Shown here: positions 15,931 to 24,907 of the stretch, one piece after another | How the letters are laid out: each line of letters begins with the position of its first letter | How positions within the stretch are numbered: position 1 is the first letter of the stretch | From: Haloglomus litoreum | Lineage (GTDB): Archaea; Halobacteriota; Halobacteria; Halobacteriales; Haloarculaceae | Assembly (NCBI RefSeq): GCF_029338515.1 | Contig: NZ_CP119988.1 | Coordinates: 3,348,001 to 3,412,000 of the forward strand | Reading direction: 5' to 3' | Length of the DNA stretch: 64,000 nt | Notes under the pieces: generated by a model | Told to the model about the DNA's origin: nothing | The model's input: the letters and a program-made list of their open reading frames with translations, nothing else | The model's database searches: none | Program-made: the position numbers and the translations under genes

Positions 15931-18900
15931 GCGCGGAGACACCCGATTTCGACGCCGACGAGGTCGAGCTCCCGATCAAGCGGACCGAGGGGGACACGAT
16001 GGAGGAGCGGCTCACGGGGAACGCCTACCACAACATCCTGCCGGCACGCTATCTCAAGAAGGACGCCGACGGGAACTTCGTCGAGGAGCAGGAGGACCTC
16101 TTCGAGCGCGTCGCCAACAACATCGCGCTCGCCGAGGCCGTCTTCGAGGCCGAGCGCCGGGATATCGAGGTGACGGTCACGCCGGATCTGCTGAAGCCGG
16201 ACCACCCGCGCCGTGACGAACTCGCCGCCGAGGTGTTCGGGGAGGGCACCACCGCCGAGGACGACGCGGAGACGACGCTGGACATCCACAACGTCAACAA
16301 GTTCGCATACGAGACGCTCGTCCCGGAGCTCCCGGACGAGGTCCAGCGCCACGTCGAGTCGACCGCCGACGAGTTCCAGGACCTGATGGAGCAGCTCTCC
16401 TTCATCCCCAACTCGCCGACGCTGATGAACGCCGGCGACGAGCTCCAGCAGCTCTCGGCCTGTTTCGTCGACTCGCCCGGCGACGACCTGACCGACATCC
16501 ACCAGACCGCGAAGGAGGCCGCCGAGGTCTTCCAGTCCGGCGGCGGCATGGGCTATGCCTTCTGGCAGCTCCGGCCGTACGGCGACCCGGTCGGCTCGAC
16601 CGGCGGCATCGCCAGCGGCCCGATGACGTTCATGGAGACGTTCGACCAGATGTGCGAGACCATCGCCCAGGGCGGTGCCCGGCGCGGCGCCCAGATGGGC
16701 GTGATGCGCGTCTCGCATCCCGACGTCATCGAGTTCCTCCACGCGAAGAACAAGGACGTCTCGCTGGCCCACACCCTGCGGCTCAACGACCCCGACGACT
16801 ACACGCACACCGACTTCTCGGACGCACTCGCGGAGGCCCGCGAACTCATCGACGACGAGGGGAAGGTGCCCAAGCACCTCCGGAACGCCGTCGAGGGCCA
16901 CCTCTCGAACTTCAACATCTCCGTCGGCATCACCGACGACTTCATGGAGGCCCTGCAGAACGGCGAGGAGTTCACCTTCACCAACCCCCGGACGGGCGAG
17001 CCCCACATCGCCACCGAGGAGACGAAGGAGATGTACGGACGCTACGGGCTCGGCGAGCACGTCGAGCCGGGCGAGGAGCTGACCATCGACCCGCAGCTCA
17101 TCTGGGACCGCATCGTCGACGGCGCACACCAGAACGGCGAGCCGGGCGTCATCTACCTCGAACGGGTCAACAAGCAGCACTCGTTCGACGTCGAGGAGCA
17201 CCCGGACCACCGTATCCTCGCCACCAATCCGTGCGGCGAGCAGCCCCTCGAGGAGTACGAGGCCTGCAACCTCGGGCACATCAACCTCTCGACGCTCGCG
17301 GCCCACGAGGCACCCGACTGGCGGGTCTTCCGCGCGAACCGTCCCGACGGCGAGAGCCTGGAGGACTCCGTCGAGGCGTTCCTCGACCAGGCGCTCGACA
17401 TCGGCGAGTTCGAGCGCCGCATCGAGCTCGGCACGCGCTTCCTCGAGAACGTCGTCACGATGTCGGACTTCCCGGTCCCGGAGATCGAGGAGAAGGTCCG
17501 GGAGATGCGGAAGATCGGCCTGGGCATCATGGGCCTGGCCCAGCTGTACATCCAGCTGGGTGTGCGCTACGGCAGCGAGGAGGCCAACGAGATCGCCCGG
17601 CAGGTCATGATGAAGATCAACCACGACTCGAAGTGGGCCAGCCACAAGCTCGCCGAGGAGCGTGGCGCCTTCGACGAGTGGGAGAACTCGAAGTACGCGA
17701 ATCCCACCGAGTACCGCGACTGGTTCGAGCACCACACCGGGCTCGACGCCGACGAGTGGGAAGACGGGTTCCCCATCCGGAACCACAACACGACGACCAT
17801 CGCCCCGACCGGCACGACCTCGATGGTCGGCAACACCACCGGCGGGTGTGAGCCCATCTACAACGTCGCCTACTACAAGAACGTCTCCGACGACGTGCAG
17901 GGCGACGAGATGCTCGTCGAGTTCGACGACTACTTCCTCCGGACCCTGGAGGCCAACGACATCGACGTCGACGCGGTGAAGGAGGAGGCCAAAGAGCAGA
18001 TGGCCGCCAACGAGTTCGACGGCGTCGAGGGCCTCGACACCGTGCCGACGGCCATCGGCGAGCTGTTCGTCGTCACCTCGGACCTCTCCGGCAAGGACCA
18101 CGCCGGCGTCCAGTGTGCCTGTCAGGACGGCGTGGACTCGGCCATCTCGAAGACCTGCAACTTCCCCAACACCGCCACCAAGGAGGACATGGACGAGGTG
18201 TACCGCTACATCTACGAGAACGGCGGGAAGGGCGTCACCGTCTACCGCGACGGGACCCGCTCGAAGCAGGTCCTCACGACCCGCTCGCAGAACGCCGAGT
18301 TCTCCGACATGGACGAGTCCGAGGCCGCCGCGGCCATCCTCGAACAGGTCGACGAGGCGTTCGGCGGGCTGGAGGCCTTCCTCGACAACGAGGAGGTCCG
18401 CGCCCAGGCAGAGGCCGACGTCGCGGCCCTGCTGGAGGACGCGGGCGGCAGCGACCTCCGGATGGGCGAGCTGCAGGCCCGGCCGGACACGCTCCACGGC
18501 GTCAGCCAGCGCGTGAAGACCGGCTACGGCAAGCTCTACGTCACCATCAACGAGGACCCCGAGACGGGCCAGCCGTTCGAGGTCTTCGCCAACATCGGCC
18601 ACTCCGGCGGCTACACCAACTCCTTCACGGAGGCGCTTGGCAAGGTCATCTCGACCGGCCTGCGCGCCGGCGTGGACCCCGAGGAGATCGTCGACGAGCT
18701 CCGCGGGACGCGCTCCCCGAAGGTCGCCTGGGACAAGGGCGAGCAGATCAACTCCATCCCGGACGCCATCGGGACGGCGCTCAACCGGTACATCGAGGAC
18801 GAGATCGACAAGCCCTACCCCAAACAGACCAGCCTGGACGAGGCCGTCGACCCCGACGCCTCGACCTCGAGCCCGGCGACGACCGAGGAGCCCGAGCCGC

Positions 18901-19076
18901 CGACGCCCGAACCGGAGACGGACGGCGGCGCGGGCGCTCGCGCGGCCGACCAGGGCGACACCCAGTCGCTCATCGAGGCCGGCGAGAGCCCCGAGTGCCC
19001 CGACTGTGGCGGCATGACGCTGTACTTCTCGGAGGGCTGCAAGACCTGCGAGTCCTGCGGCTGGTCCGAGTGCTGA
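15927..19076 (+). CDS. nrdJ: B12-dependent (class II) ribonucleotide reductase
   Basis: NrdJ makes deoxyribonucleotides with adenosylcobalamin as radical source. The 1049-residue protein has the NrdJ pattern: SACFVDSP with the substrate-site cysteine (about 177-184), NPCGEQPL with the active cysteine (about 434-441), the PTGTTSMVGNTTGGCEPIYN segment (about 630-650), and a C-terminal zinc ribbon CPDC...CKTCESCGWSEC that relays reducing equivalents. An Ala/Glu/Pro linker (about 970-1015) separates the ribbon. No intein interrupts it. No NrdB-type subunit is nearby, consistent with class II. The overlapping uORF and poly-G ribosome site determine the ATG. Confidence 0.95.
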   Translation: MSAETPDFDADEVELPIKRTEGDTMEERLTGNAYHNILPARYLKKDADGNFVEEQEDLFERVANNIALAEAVFEAERRDIEVTVTPDLLKPDHPRRDELAAEVFGEGTTAEDDAETTLDIHNVNKFAYETLVPELPDEVQRHVESTADEFQDLMEQLSFIPNSPTLMNAGDELQQLSACFVDSPGDDLTDIHQTAKEAAEVFQSGGGMGYAFWQLRPYGDPVGSTGGIASGPMTFMETFDQMCETIAQGGARRGAQMGVMRVSHPDVIEFLHAKNKDVSLAHTLRLNDPDDYTHTDFSDALAEARELIDDEGKVPKHLRNAVEGHLSNFNISVGITDDFMEALQNGEEFTFTNPRTGEPHIATEETKEMYGRYGLGEHVEPGEELTIDPQLIWDRIVDGAHQNGEPGVIYLERVNKQHSFDVEEHPDHRILATNPCGEQPLEEYEACNLGHINLSTLAAHEAPDWRVFRANRPDGESLEDSVEAFLDQALDIGEFERRIELGTRFLENVVTMSDFPVPEIEEKVREMRKIGLGIMGLAQLYIQLGVRYGSEEANEIARQVMMKINHDSKWASHKLAEERGAFDEWENSKYANPTEYRDWFEHHTGLDADEWEDGFPIRNHNTTTIAPTGTTSMVGNTTGGCEPIYNVAYYKNVSDDVQGDEMLVEFDDYFLRTLEANDIDVDAVKEEAKEQMAANEFDGVEGLDTVPTAIGELFVVTSDLSGKDHAGVQCACQDGVDSAISKTCNFPNTATKEDMDEVYRYIYENGGKGVTVYRDGTRSKQVLTTRSQNAEFSDMDESEAAAAILEQVDEAFGGLEAFLDNEEVRAQAEADVAALLEDAGGSDLRMGELQARPDTLHGVSQRVKTGYGKLYVTINEDPETGQPFEVFANIGHSGGYTNSFTEALGKVISTGLRAGVDPEEIVDELRGTRSPKVAWDKGEQINSIPDAIGTALNRYIEDEIDKPYPKQTSLDEAVDPDASTSSPATTEEPEPPTPEPETDGGAGARAADQGDTQSLIEAGESPECPDCGGMTLYFSEGCKTCESCGWSEC

Positions 19077-19167
19077 CGGAATAGAGACAAAATCGGAGAA
19101 ATTCCTCAGATATTTCCCTCGTTTTCAGATAATTGCCGAGAGAAGAGAGCAGTATCGCGCTCGCGAC

Positions 19168-19539
19168 TCACTCGGCATTCGCGCGGCCGTCGCCGCTCCC
19201 GCGGCGGTCCTCGCGGCGCCGGACAAAGTAGTACGCCAGCGCGGCGAGGCCGACGAACGCCGGAATCGCGCCCGGGAGTCCCGTCGCACCGACCGCGAGG
19301 CCGTCGACGATGCTGCCGACGCCGAAGCCCAGCAGGAGGAGCCCGGCGGCGAGCACCCAGGCGCGGCCGTCGCTACGCTCGTGCTCGACGGGGTACTGGC
19401 CGCTCTCGACCAACGCCATCTCCTTGCGGTACTCGGCGTACATCGCGAGGGCGGCCAGCACGATGCCGACGAGGACGATCCCGAACATGAACACGAGGAT
19501 GAGCGTGCTCTCCGGGATGCCGAACGATTGCAGGAACAT
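19168..19539 (-). CDS. Small membrane protein (DUF6249-like)
   Basis: A 123-residue protein with an N-terminal membrane helix (about 11-34), a short cytoplasmic segment containing YRKEMALVESGQYPVEHE, then two further helices (about 61-80 and 86-106) and a charged tail. The ALVESG segment before paired helices is typical of a widespread small membrane family (DUF6249-like). Function unknown. Single gene, convergent with nrdJ. Confidence 0.65.
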   Translation of the reverse strand: MFLQSFGIPESTLILVFMFGIVLVGIVLAALAMYAEYRKEMALVESGQYPVEHERSDGRAWVLAAGLLLLGFGVGSIVDGLAVGATGLPGAIPAFVGLAALAYYFVRRREDRRGSGDGRANAE

Positions 19540-19734
19540 ACCCTCAGTTCGCGCGCCGAGGAGATAAACACGTACTGAGCGGTGCTGACACCCGTCCGGC
19601 AGCGGGCGGCCCGCCGCCCCGACACCGGGGCGCGTGAAGCTGGCGCGGAGCCGTCCGCCGCCACGTCGCGCGTGAACGCAACGTGGAGGCGGGGAAAGAC
19701 ACTTCCCCCGAGCATCGGTACCCCGGGACGACGA

Positions 19735-19950
19735 ATGTCCAAATTCCCTGACACCTCCATCAACAGCATCCTGATGCTGGCCCTGGCCATCGTGGTCGCC
19801 TCCCTGGTCAGCGTCGCGCTCCAGGCCACGTTCGGCAACCCCGACCCGCAGTCGCTCGTCCAGTTCGCCATCGGGACGGTCGCGTTCCTGGTCGGATTCG
19901 GCGTCGTCTACGGCTGGGTGGTCTACCGGTCGTACCGGGGGGCGACCTGA
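19735..19950 (+). CDS. Small two-helix membrane protein
   Basis: A 71-residue protein starting MSKFPDTSINSILM, with two membrane helices (about 11-30 and 41-63) and a basic end, RSYRGAT. The ATG at 19735 is chosen because upstream in-frame sequence is Arg/Ala-rich non-coding type. No family recognised. Confidence 0.6.
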   Translation: MSKFPDTSINSILMLALAIVVASLVSVALQATFGNPDPQSLVQFAIGTVAFLVGFGVVYGWVVYRSYRGAT

Positions 19951-20003
19951 CCGGCGCGCCGTCCGGTCGTCGGATTGAGGTGCCGGGCCGCCGAAGCGAG
20001 GGT

Positions 20004-20117
20004 ATGAGCGGGCCGCCGACCTGTCCGATGTGCGAGACGGACCTCTACAGGCGCCACTGCAAGTACGTCTGCCCGCAGCACGGGCCGATAATCGACTGTT
20101 CGGACCCGTTCCGGTGA
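20004..20117 (+). CDS. 37-aa zinc-finger micro-protein
   Basis: MSGPPTCPMCETDLYRRHCK and a further 17 residues contain CPMC, then HCKYVCPQHG and a late cysteine: a CxxC plus CxxxC/CxxH set able to hold one zinc. Haloarchaea encode many zinc-finger proteins of this size, some shown to affect stress or biofilm phenotypes. Start 18-30 nt after a gene-poor spacer; the stop is just before the convergent VTT gene. Confidence 0.65.
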   Translation: MSGPPTCPMCETDLYRRHCKYVCPQHGPIIDCSDPFR

Positions 20118-20118
20118 C

Positions 20119-20775
20119 TCACTCCAGCGGCGAGCCACGGCCCTCCCGCCAGCGCCGGTAGAGCGGCCCGCCCAGCACCAGTACCGCGAGCGCCGCGAGC
20201 CCCACCACGAGCGGGAGGCCGGCACCGACGCCTTCGACGGTCAGGCGGTCGAGCGAGGCCCCCAGCAGGACCCCGGCGACGACCCACGGGAACTCGCCCA
20301 GCGCCGTCCCGAGGACGAACCGGCCGGCCGAGAGCCCCGACAGGCCCGCGCCGTAGGAGACGGGGTCGGGCGGGAGCGGCATCAGCCGCAACCCGGTCAG
20401 GCCGCGCACGTCGCCCGTGGCCGCGAAGAAGCGCTGGCCGGAGTCGCCCGCACGGGCGAGCAATCCGTCGTCACCCGTCCAGCGTGCGAGCAGGTACGCG
20501 GGCGTACACGTCACGACCGCGCCCACGAGCGCGACCGGGATAGCGACGGGCCCGTAGAGGAACCCGAGCAGGATGGAGAGCGCGCTGATGGGCCACGCGA
20601 CGAGGGGACGGAGCAGGTAGGCTGCCAGCAGCGCCGGCGCGAACAGGAGCGGCCGGGCCGCGAGCGCGTGGAGTTCGGCGACGGCCCGGTCGGGCGACGC
20701 GAGCAGGGCGGCCGCGAGGACCACACCCCCGAAGAGGGCCGCCCCGAACAGCTGTCGTCGGGTCGCGCGCTGCAC
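20119..20775 (-). CDS. TVP38/TMEM64 (VTT domain) membrane protein
   Basis: A 218-residue integral membrane protein with about five to six helices. The VTT/SNARE-associated core shows as LLRPLVAWPISALSILLGFL, GPVAIPVALVGAV and the later segment LRLMPLPPDPVSYGAGLSGL. VTT proteins of bacteria and archaea are linked to lipid scrambling or membrane homeostasis. The GTG at 20775 is chosen: a minus-strand TATA (20798-20804, TATATCC on that strand) sits 25 nt upstream, and a 22-bp inverted repeat lies immediately beyond it. Longer frames would run through the operator and promoter. Confidence 0.8.
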   Translation of the reverse strand: MQRATRRQLFGAALFGGVVLAAALLASPDRAVAELHALAARPLLFAPALLAAYLLRPLVAWPISALSILLGFLYGPVAIPVALVGAVVTCTPAYLLARWTGDDGLLARAGDSGQRFFAATGDVRGLTGLRLMPLPPDPVSYGAGLSGLSAGRFVLGTALGEFPWVVAGVLLGASLDRLTVEGVGAGLPLVVGLAALAVLVLGGPLYRRWREGRGSPLE

Positions 20776-20797
20776 GGCCGGGATGTATGCAAGGTCG

Positions 20798-20804
20798 GAT
20801 ATAC
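20798..20804 (-). promoter_or_regulatory. TATA box of the VTT gene
   Basis: GATATAC (+ strand) lies about 26 nt before the GTG at 20775, and next to the inverted repeat, so a bound regulator would block TFB/TBP access. Confidence 0.5.
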
Positions 20805-20812
20805 GTCTTCTG

Positions 20813-20834
20813 ACCGACCGACGTGTCGGTCGGT
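20813..20834. promoter_or_regulatory. 22-bp inverted-repeat operator
   Basis: ACCGACCGAC-GT-GTCGGTCGGT has two perfect 10-bp arms around a 2-bp centre. It is placed just upstream of the VTT TATA box. The size and GACCGACCG arms resemble TetR-family operators. No TetR gene is in the window. Confidence 0.6.
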
Positions 20835-21054
20835 GGGGCCGAGGAGGGGTGCCGCTCGGAGCGATCACCGAACGTGCTGTCACGGGCGACCTGCTGGATG
20901 GAGCGGGTGAACTGGAGATGTTCGATGGCCCATCGCAGGTTCGTCCGGACGGTGCTGAGTGCACGCCGCAGGAGGGAAGGTGGGGCGGACAGTCCCCCAG
21001 GGGATCTGCAGCACCGGTCCGAGACCGACAGCAGCAACCTGTCCTCGAAACCGG

Positions 21055-21060
21055 TTTAAA
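21055..21060 (+). promoter_or_regulatory. TATA box of the CNNM/CorC gene
   Basis: TTTAAA 71-76 nt before the ATG at 21131; predicts a short 5' UTR of about 45 nt. Confidence 0.45.
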
Positions 21061-21130
21061 TCACTTTAGTAGATGGAGGGAGAAGCGGGGGTATGGACAC
21101 CCGACGATCGAACAGCTGTCGCTTCCAGCG

Positions 21131-22456
21131 ATGGTAGACGTCGCGCTCTCGCTGGCGCAGATCGCGCTCGCGCTCGCGCTCGTGGTCCTCAACGGGTTCT
21201 TCGTCGCTGCGGAGTTCGCCTTCGTGCGGATTCGGGGGACATCGGTCGAACAGCTCGCCGCGGAGGGTCGCCCCGGTGCGGGGACGCTCCAGGAGGTGAT
21301 GGTGGACCTCGACGACTACCTCGCGACGACGCAACTCGGCATCACCATCGCCTCGCTCGGGCTGGGGTGGGTCGGCGAACCCGCCGTCGCGTCGCTCATC
21401 GAGCCCGTGCTGGCACCCGTTCTCCCCGCGAACCTCATCCACCTCGTCGCCTTCGCGGTCGGCTTCAGTATCGTCACGTTCCTCCACGTCGTCTTCGGTG
21501 AACTCGCACCGAAGACGCTCGCGATCGCCCAGACCGAGCGACTCTCCCTGTTCCTCGCTCCGCCGATGAAGCTCTTCTATTACATCCTCTACCCCGGAAT
21601 CGTCGTCTTCAACGGGGCTGCCAACGCGTTCACGCGGGCCCTCGGCGTGCCCCCCGCGTCCGAGACGGACGAGACGCTCGGCGAGCGGGAACTCCTTCGT
21701 GTACTGACTCGATCCGGCGAGGAGGGCGACATCGATGTTGCGGAGGTGAAGATGATCGAGCGGGTGTTCGATCTCGACGACACCGTCGTGCGGGAGGTCA
21801 TGGTTCCGCGACCGGACGTGGTGAGCGTCCCGGCGGATGCCTCGCTCTCCGACCTCCAGTCGGTCATCCTCGAGGCTGGCCACACGCGCTATCCGGTTCT
21901 CGACGACGACGACCAGGTGACCGGGTTCGTCGACGTCAAGGACGTGCTACGGGCCGAGGTGGAGGGTGGGGACGCCGAGTTGGTCGCCGATATCGCCCGC
22001 GAGATCATCATCGCCCCGGAGACGATGGCACTCAGCGATCTCCTGAGACAGTTCAGGGAAGACGAACAGCAGATGGCTGCGGTCATCGACGAGTGGGGGG
22101 CATTCGAGGGGATCGCAACGGTCGAAGACGTCGTCGAGGCGCTCGTCGGGGACCTCCGGGACGAGTTCGACCTGGACGAGCGTGAACCCTCGATCCGTCA
22201 GCGTGACGACGAGGGGTACGACATCGACGGCGGCGTCCCGTTGTCGAAGGTCAACGACACGCTCGCGACGGCGTTCACGAGCGACGAGGTAGACACGATC
22301 GGTGGGCTGGTACTCGAACACCTCAATCGCGCGCCGGAACGTGGCGACCGTGTCGAGGTCGCTGGGCACGTCGTCGAGGTGACGAGCGTCGACGGGACCC
22401 GGATCTCGACGATCCGGGTCCACGAACGTGGGACGGACGACCCGGTGATGGACTGA
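21131..22456 (+). CDS. CNNM/CorC-type hemolysin-family ion transporter
   Basis: The 441-residue protein has the full CNNM order. A DUF21 membrane domain of about three to four helices (residues 5-175; ALALVVLNGFFVAAEFAFVRIR at the start) comes first. A CBS pair follows (about 200-325; REVMVPRPDVVSVP and TRYPVLDDDDQVTGFVDVKD visible), then a C-terminal CorC_HlyC domain (about 340-430). Members move or sense magnesium or cobalt ions. The ATG at 21131 directly precedes the first membrane helix; the long upstream frame covers promoter DNA and is rejected. Confidence 0.9.
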   Translation: MVDVALSLAQIALALALVVLNGFFVAAEFAFVRIRGTSVEQLAAEGRPGAGTLQEVMVDLDDYLATTQLGITIASLGLGWVGEPAVASLIEPVLAPVLPANLIHLVAFAVGFSIVTFLHVVFGELAPKTLAIAQTERLSLFLAPPMKLFYYILYPGIVVFNGAANAFTRALGVPPASETDETLGERELLRVLTRSGEEGDIDVAEVKMIERVFDLDDTVVREVMVPRPDVVSVPADASLSDLQSVILEAGHTRYPVLDDDDQVTGFVDVKDVLRAEVEGGDAELVADIAREIIIAPETMALSDLLRQFREDEQQMAAVIDEWGAFEGIATVEDVVEALVGDLRDEFDLDEREPSIRQRDDEGYDIDGGVPLSKVNDTLATAFTSDEVDTIGGLVLEHLNRAPERGDRVEVAGHVVEVTSVDGTRISTIRVHERGTDDPVMD

Positions 22457-22516
22457 GTGGGGCTGTGGACGTGGTCGGTCGAATCCGTTCGAGTGCACCC
22501 GGCAGTCGGCCCCACG

Positions 22517-22849
22517 CTACTGCAGCGTCACGTACGTCAGGAACACCACCGCCAGGAGTTCCAGCACCCGCAGGACGACGACGGTCTGCTGGGCGAGCGC
22601 GTCGCCGGAGTAGAGCATCCGGGTGGAGACGTAGAAGTAGACCGCGACGAGGTTCTCCGTCAGCAGGAGCGCGCCGAACGCGGCGAGGCCGGCGGTCATC
22701 GGGGTCCGGAAGGTCCGGTAGTTCCGGAGCCAGACGGTCGTCAGGGCACCCAGCATGATCACGTTGAGGACCGAGATGCCGGTCGCGGCGAGGAGCCACG
22801 GTGCCATCGACGGCATCGCGGCGAGGACCGGTGGGAGCGCGGTGGCCAT
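22517..22849 (-). CDS. Membrane protein coupled to HTH gene
   Basis: A 110-residue protein with three membrane helices (about 15-37, 47-70, 85-107) and short loops. Its ATG overlaps the stop of the upstream HTH gene by one base (TGATG), so it is translated with the HTH and sulfite-oxidase-like genes. Comparable ArsR-HTH plus small three-helix pairs are common in haloarchaea, where the membrane protein may sense a signal for the regulator; here that is inference. Confidence 0.75.
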   Translation of the reverse strand: MATALPPVLAAMPSMAPWLLAATGISVLNVIMLGALTTVWLRNYRTFRTPMTAGLAAFGALLLTENLVAVYFYVSTRMLYSGDALAQQTVVVLRVLELLAVVFLTYVTLQ

Positions 22850-23172
22850 CACTCCGCCTCCCCGCCGGCGTCACCGGCCTCGGGAACGGGCTCCGCGTAG
22901 GGGACGGTCGCGAGGACCCGTTCGTACGTGTCGCGGTGTGCCTCGAACTCGTCGGTGAGGCGATAGACCGCGCCGTATCCCTCGCTCCCCTGGACGACGA
23001 CGTCGTGCTCGCAGAGCGTGTCGAGGTGGTGGCGGACGGTGTTGTAGTCCAGTCCGAGCGCCTCGGACAGACGGTTGGCGTTGCGGGGCTGCTCGTCGAG
23101 CGTCCGGACGATGCGCGCGCGGTTCTCGCTGCCGCGCGTCCCGGCCAGCAGGTACCACAGTGACTCCTCCAT
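22849..23172 (-). CDS. ArsR-like winged-helix regulator
   Basis: A 107-residue protein with a winged helix at about residues 10-80: RIVRTLDEQPRNANRLSEAL followed by the recognition helix LDYNTVRHHLDTLCEHDVV and a wing. The C-terminal part (FEAHRDTYERVL) forms a short helix. No cysteine metal site is visible besides C54, so metal sensing is doubtful. The start codon overlaps the stop of the molybdoenzyme gene, and the stop overlaps the membrane protein start. Confidence 0.85.
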   Translation of the reverse strand: MEESLWYLLAGTRGSENRARIVRTLDEQPRNANRLSEALGLDYNTVRHHLDTLCEHDVVVQGSEGYGAVYRLTDEFEAHRDTYERVLATVPYAEPVPEAGDAGGEAE

Positions 23173-24731
23173 CACCGGATCGTCTCCGAGACCCAGCCAC
23201 TCGGGCCGCTGGGGTAGGGGCCGCTGTTCTTCTCCGGCTGGAGCGTGCCCTCGCCGTCGACCGCCCGGACGACCACCTCGTGGCTGCCACCCGGCGGGTC
23301 GTACTCGTACTTCCACTGGCGCCACACGGCGCGCCCCGGCAGCTCCTCGGTCAGCTCGGCCTCGTTCCAGGTCTCGCCGCCGTCGGTCGACACCTCGACG
23401 GTCCGGATGCCCCGCGTCCCCGCGTACGCGTGGCCGGCGACCTGCTTGCGGCCGCCCGCCACGTCGTTGACGGTGTACAGCTTCGCGACCGTGTTGACCG
23501 GGCCGGTGCCGTGCCAGCCCTTCTTCTCCCAGTAGCCCTTCGCGGGCTCGTCGAGAATCTCGAGTTCGTCGACCCACTTGACGTGGATCTCGCCCCAGTG
23601 GCCCGGAACGACGAGCCGCGCGGGGTAGCCGTGGGCGCGGGGCAGCAGGTCCCCGTTCATCCGGTAGACGAGGAGCGCCTCCCGGAGCGCCGCGACGGGG
23701 AACTCCTCGAAGAAGCTGTCGGCGCCCCGGGCCATCACGCAGCAGCGGTCCGGGACGTTCGCCTCCTCGAGCAGGTCGCCGACGCGGACCCCCTCCCAGA
23801 GGGCGTTGTCGGTCTTCTTGCCGTTGAGCCGCTCGCCGACACAGCGGAGCGTCGAGAACTCCAGCGTCGACTCCCGTCCGATGATGTCGCGGTAGTCGAA
23901 ACTCGTCTCCTCCGGGACCGCGCCCGTGACCGAGAGCGACCAGTCCTGGGCCTTCACCTGCGGGTCGATGGAGCTGATGTCGACGGTGTAGAACTCGTCG
24001 CTCACCAGCGGCTCCAGCCCGGCGACGTCGAAGCTCTTCGCCTCGGCCTCGGCGAGCAGCATCTCCGTCTCGGTCGGTCCCGGCGTCTCGGCGTCCGCGG
24101 CCGCGCCCCCCGACCCGCCGCTGTCGCTCCCGCCGTCCTGTCCGGGGACGGGCGTCGGCGGGGCCGGCGGCTCGTCCGAGGGCGTGCGACGGTTCCCCAG
24201 GTACCACCCGGCCGCGCCCAGCCCGGCGAGACTCGCCAGACTGCCGACCACCCGTCGTCGCCCGGGCGAGGTCGCATCCGACCGGGTCGCCCGGCCAGCG
24301 AGCCCCGCGATGCTGACGAGCAGTGCCGCGGCCAGCCCCGCGCCCAGCGACAGCACCGGCCGCCCGGTCAGCGCGGCGGTCGCCCCCCAGACCGGGATGC
24401 CGGCAAACGGCCCGGCCAGCGGGGGGAGACCCGCCTCCTCGGCGACGGCGCGCCCGAGCCCCGCGAGCGTGCCGAGGACGACCATACTCAGGACCGTCGC
24501 GCCGATGAGGCTCAGTTGCTTCCCCAGGTCGCCCAGCACCACGATGGCGAACGTGATGAACGCCCCCGGGATGTAGCGCGCGAGGACGCTCTCGACCGGG
24601 GCGACCACGTACGCCGGGGTGAAGCCGGCGGCCGCGTACGACCCGGCTACCGCCGCGGCACCGGCCGCGAATGCGACGAGGGCCGCGACCCACCGCTCGC
24701 GGACCGCCGTCGTGATGGTTCGGTGATTCAT
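23172..24731 (-). CDS. Sulfite-oxidase-like molybdopterin enzyme with membrane anchor
   Basis: A 519-residue fusion. The N-terminal 150 residues have four to five membrane helices. A Pro/Gly/Ser linker follows (about 160-195). The remainder is a sulfite-oxidase-family molybdopterin domain: FSTLRCVGERLNG carries the molybdenum-ligand cysteine (about 294), and GYPARLVVPGHWGEIHVKWV is the conserved cofactor-binding region. A Mo-co dimerisation domain (about 410-519) ends the protein. The catalytic part probably faces outside. Substrate could be sulfite or another S/N-oxide. ATG 24731 is used; a second ATG at 24752 is possible. Confidence 0.88.
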   Translation of the reverse strand: MNHRTITTAVRERWVAALVAFAAGAAAVAGSYAAAGFTPAYVVAPVESVLARYIPGAFITFAIVVLGDLGKQLSLIGATVLSMVVLGTLAGLGRAVAEEAGLPPLAGPFAGIPVWGATAALTGRPVLSLGAGLAAALLVSIAGLAGRATRSDATSPGRRRVVGSLASLAGLGAAGWYLGNRRTPSDEPPAPPTPVPGQDGGSDSGGSGGAAADAETPGPTETEMLLAEAEAKSFDVAGLEPLVSDEFYTVDISSIDPQVKAQDWSLSVTGAVPEETSFDYRDIIGRESTLEFSTLRCVGERLNGKKTDNALWEGVRVGDLLEEANVPDRCCVMARGADSFFEEFPVAALREALLVYRMNGDLLPRAHGYPARLVVPGHWGEIHVKWVDELEILDEPAKGYWEKKGWHGTGPVNTVAKLYTVNDVAGGRKQVAGHAYAGTRGIRTVEVSTDGGETWNEAELTEELPGRAVWRQWKYEYDPPGGSHEVVVRAVDGEGTLQPEKNSGPYPSGPSGWVSETIR

Positions 24732-24907
24732 TACCGGAGAGCGGTCGTCCACCGCTAAACCCCTTTTTCAGGGTCCGTCCGCCCTCCGTTCGGACACCGA
24801 CTAGAGTTCGTCTAGAATTCGGGCCGGGAGGAGCCAGGGCTCCGGCGGCCGCTGGCGGCACCAGCGCCCGGCGACAGGTTTTCGGTCTCGCCGGCCCCGT
24901 CTCGAGT

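Noticed and set aside
15837-18602. 921-codon open frame opposite nrdJ
   Set aside because: Shadow of nrdJ: composition is Leu/Val/Asp/Arg without motifs, and the true gene is certain.
15927-19076. Intein in ribonucleotide reductase
   Set aside because: Inteins are common in this family, but all NrdJ motifs follow at normal spacing and no intein splice or endonuclease motifs are seen.
20783-21130. N-terminal extension of the CNNM/CorC protein
   Set aside because: The open frame crosses the VTT operator and a TATA box; the encoded residues are low-complexity and the membrane domain begins at 21131.
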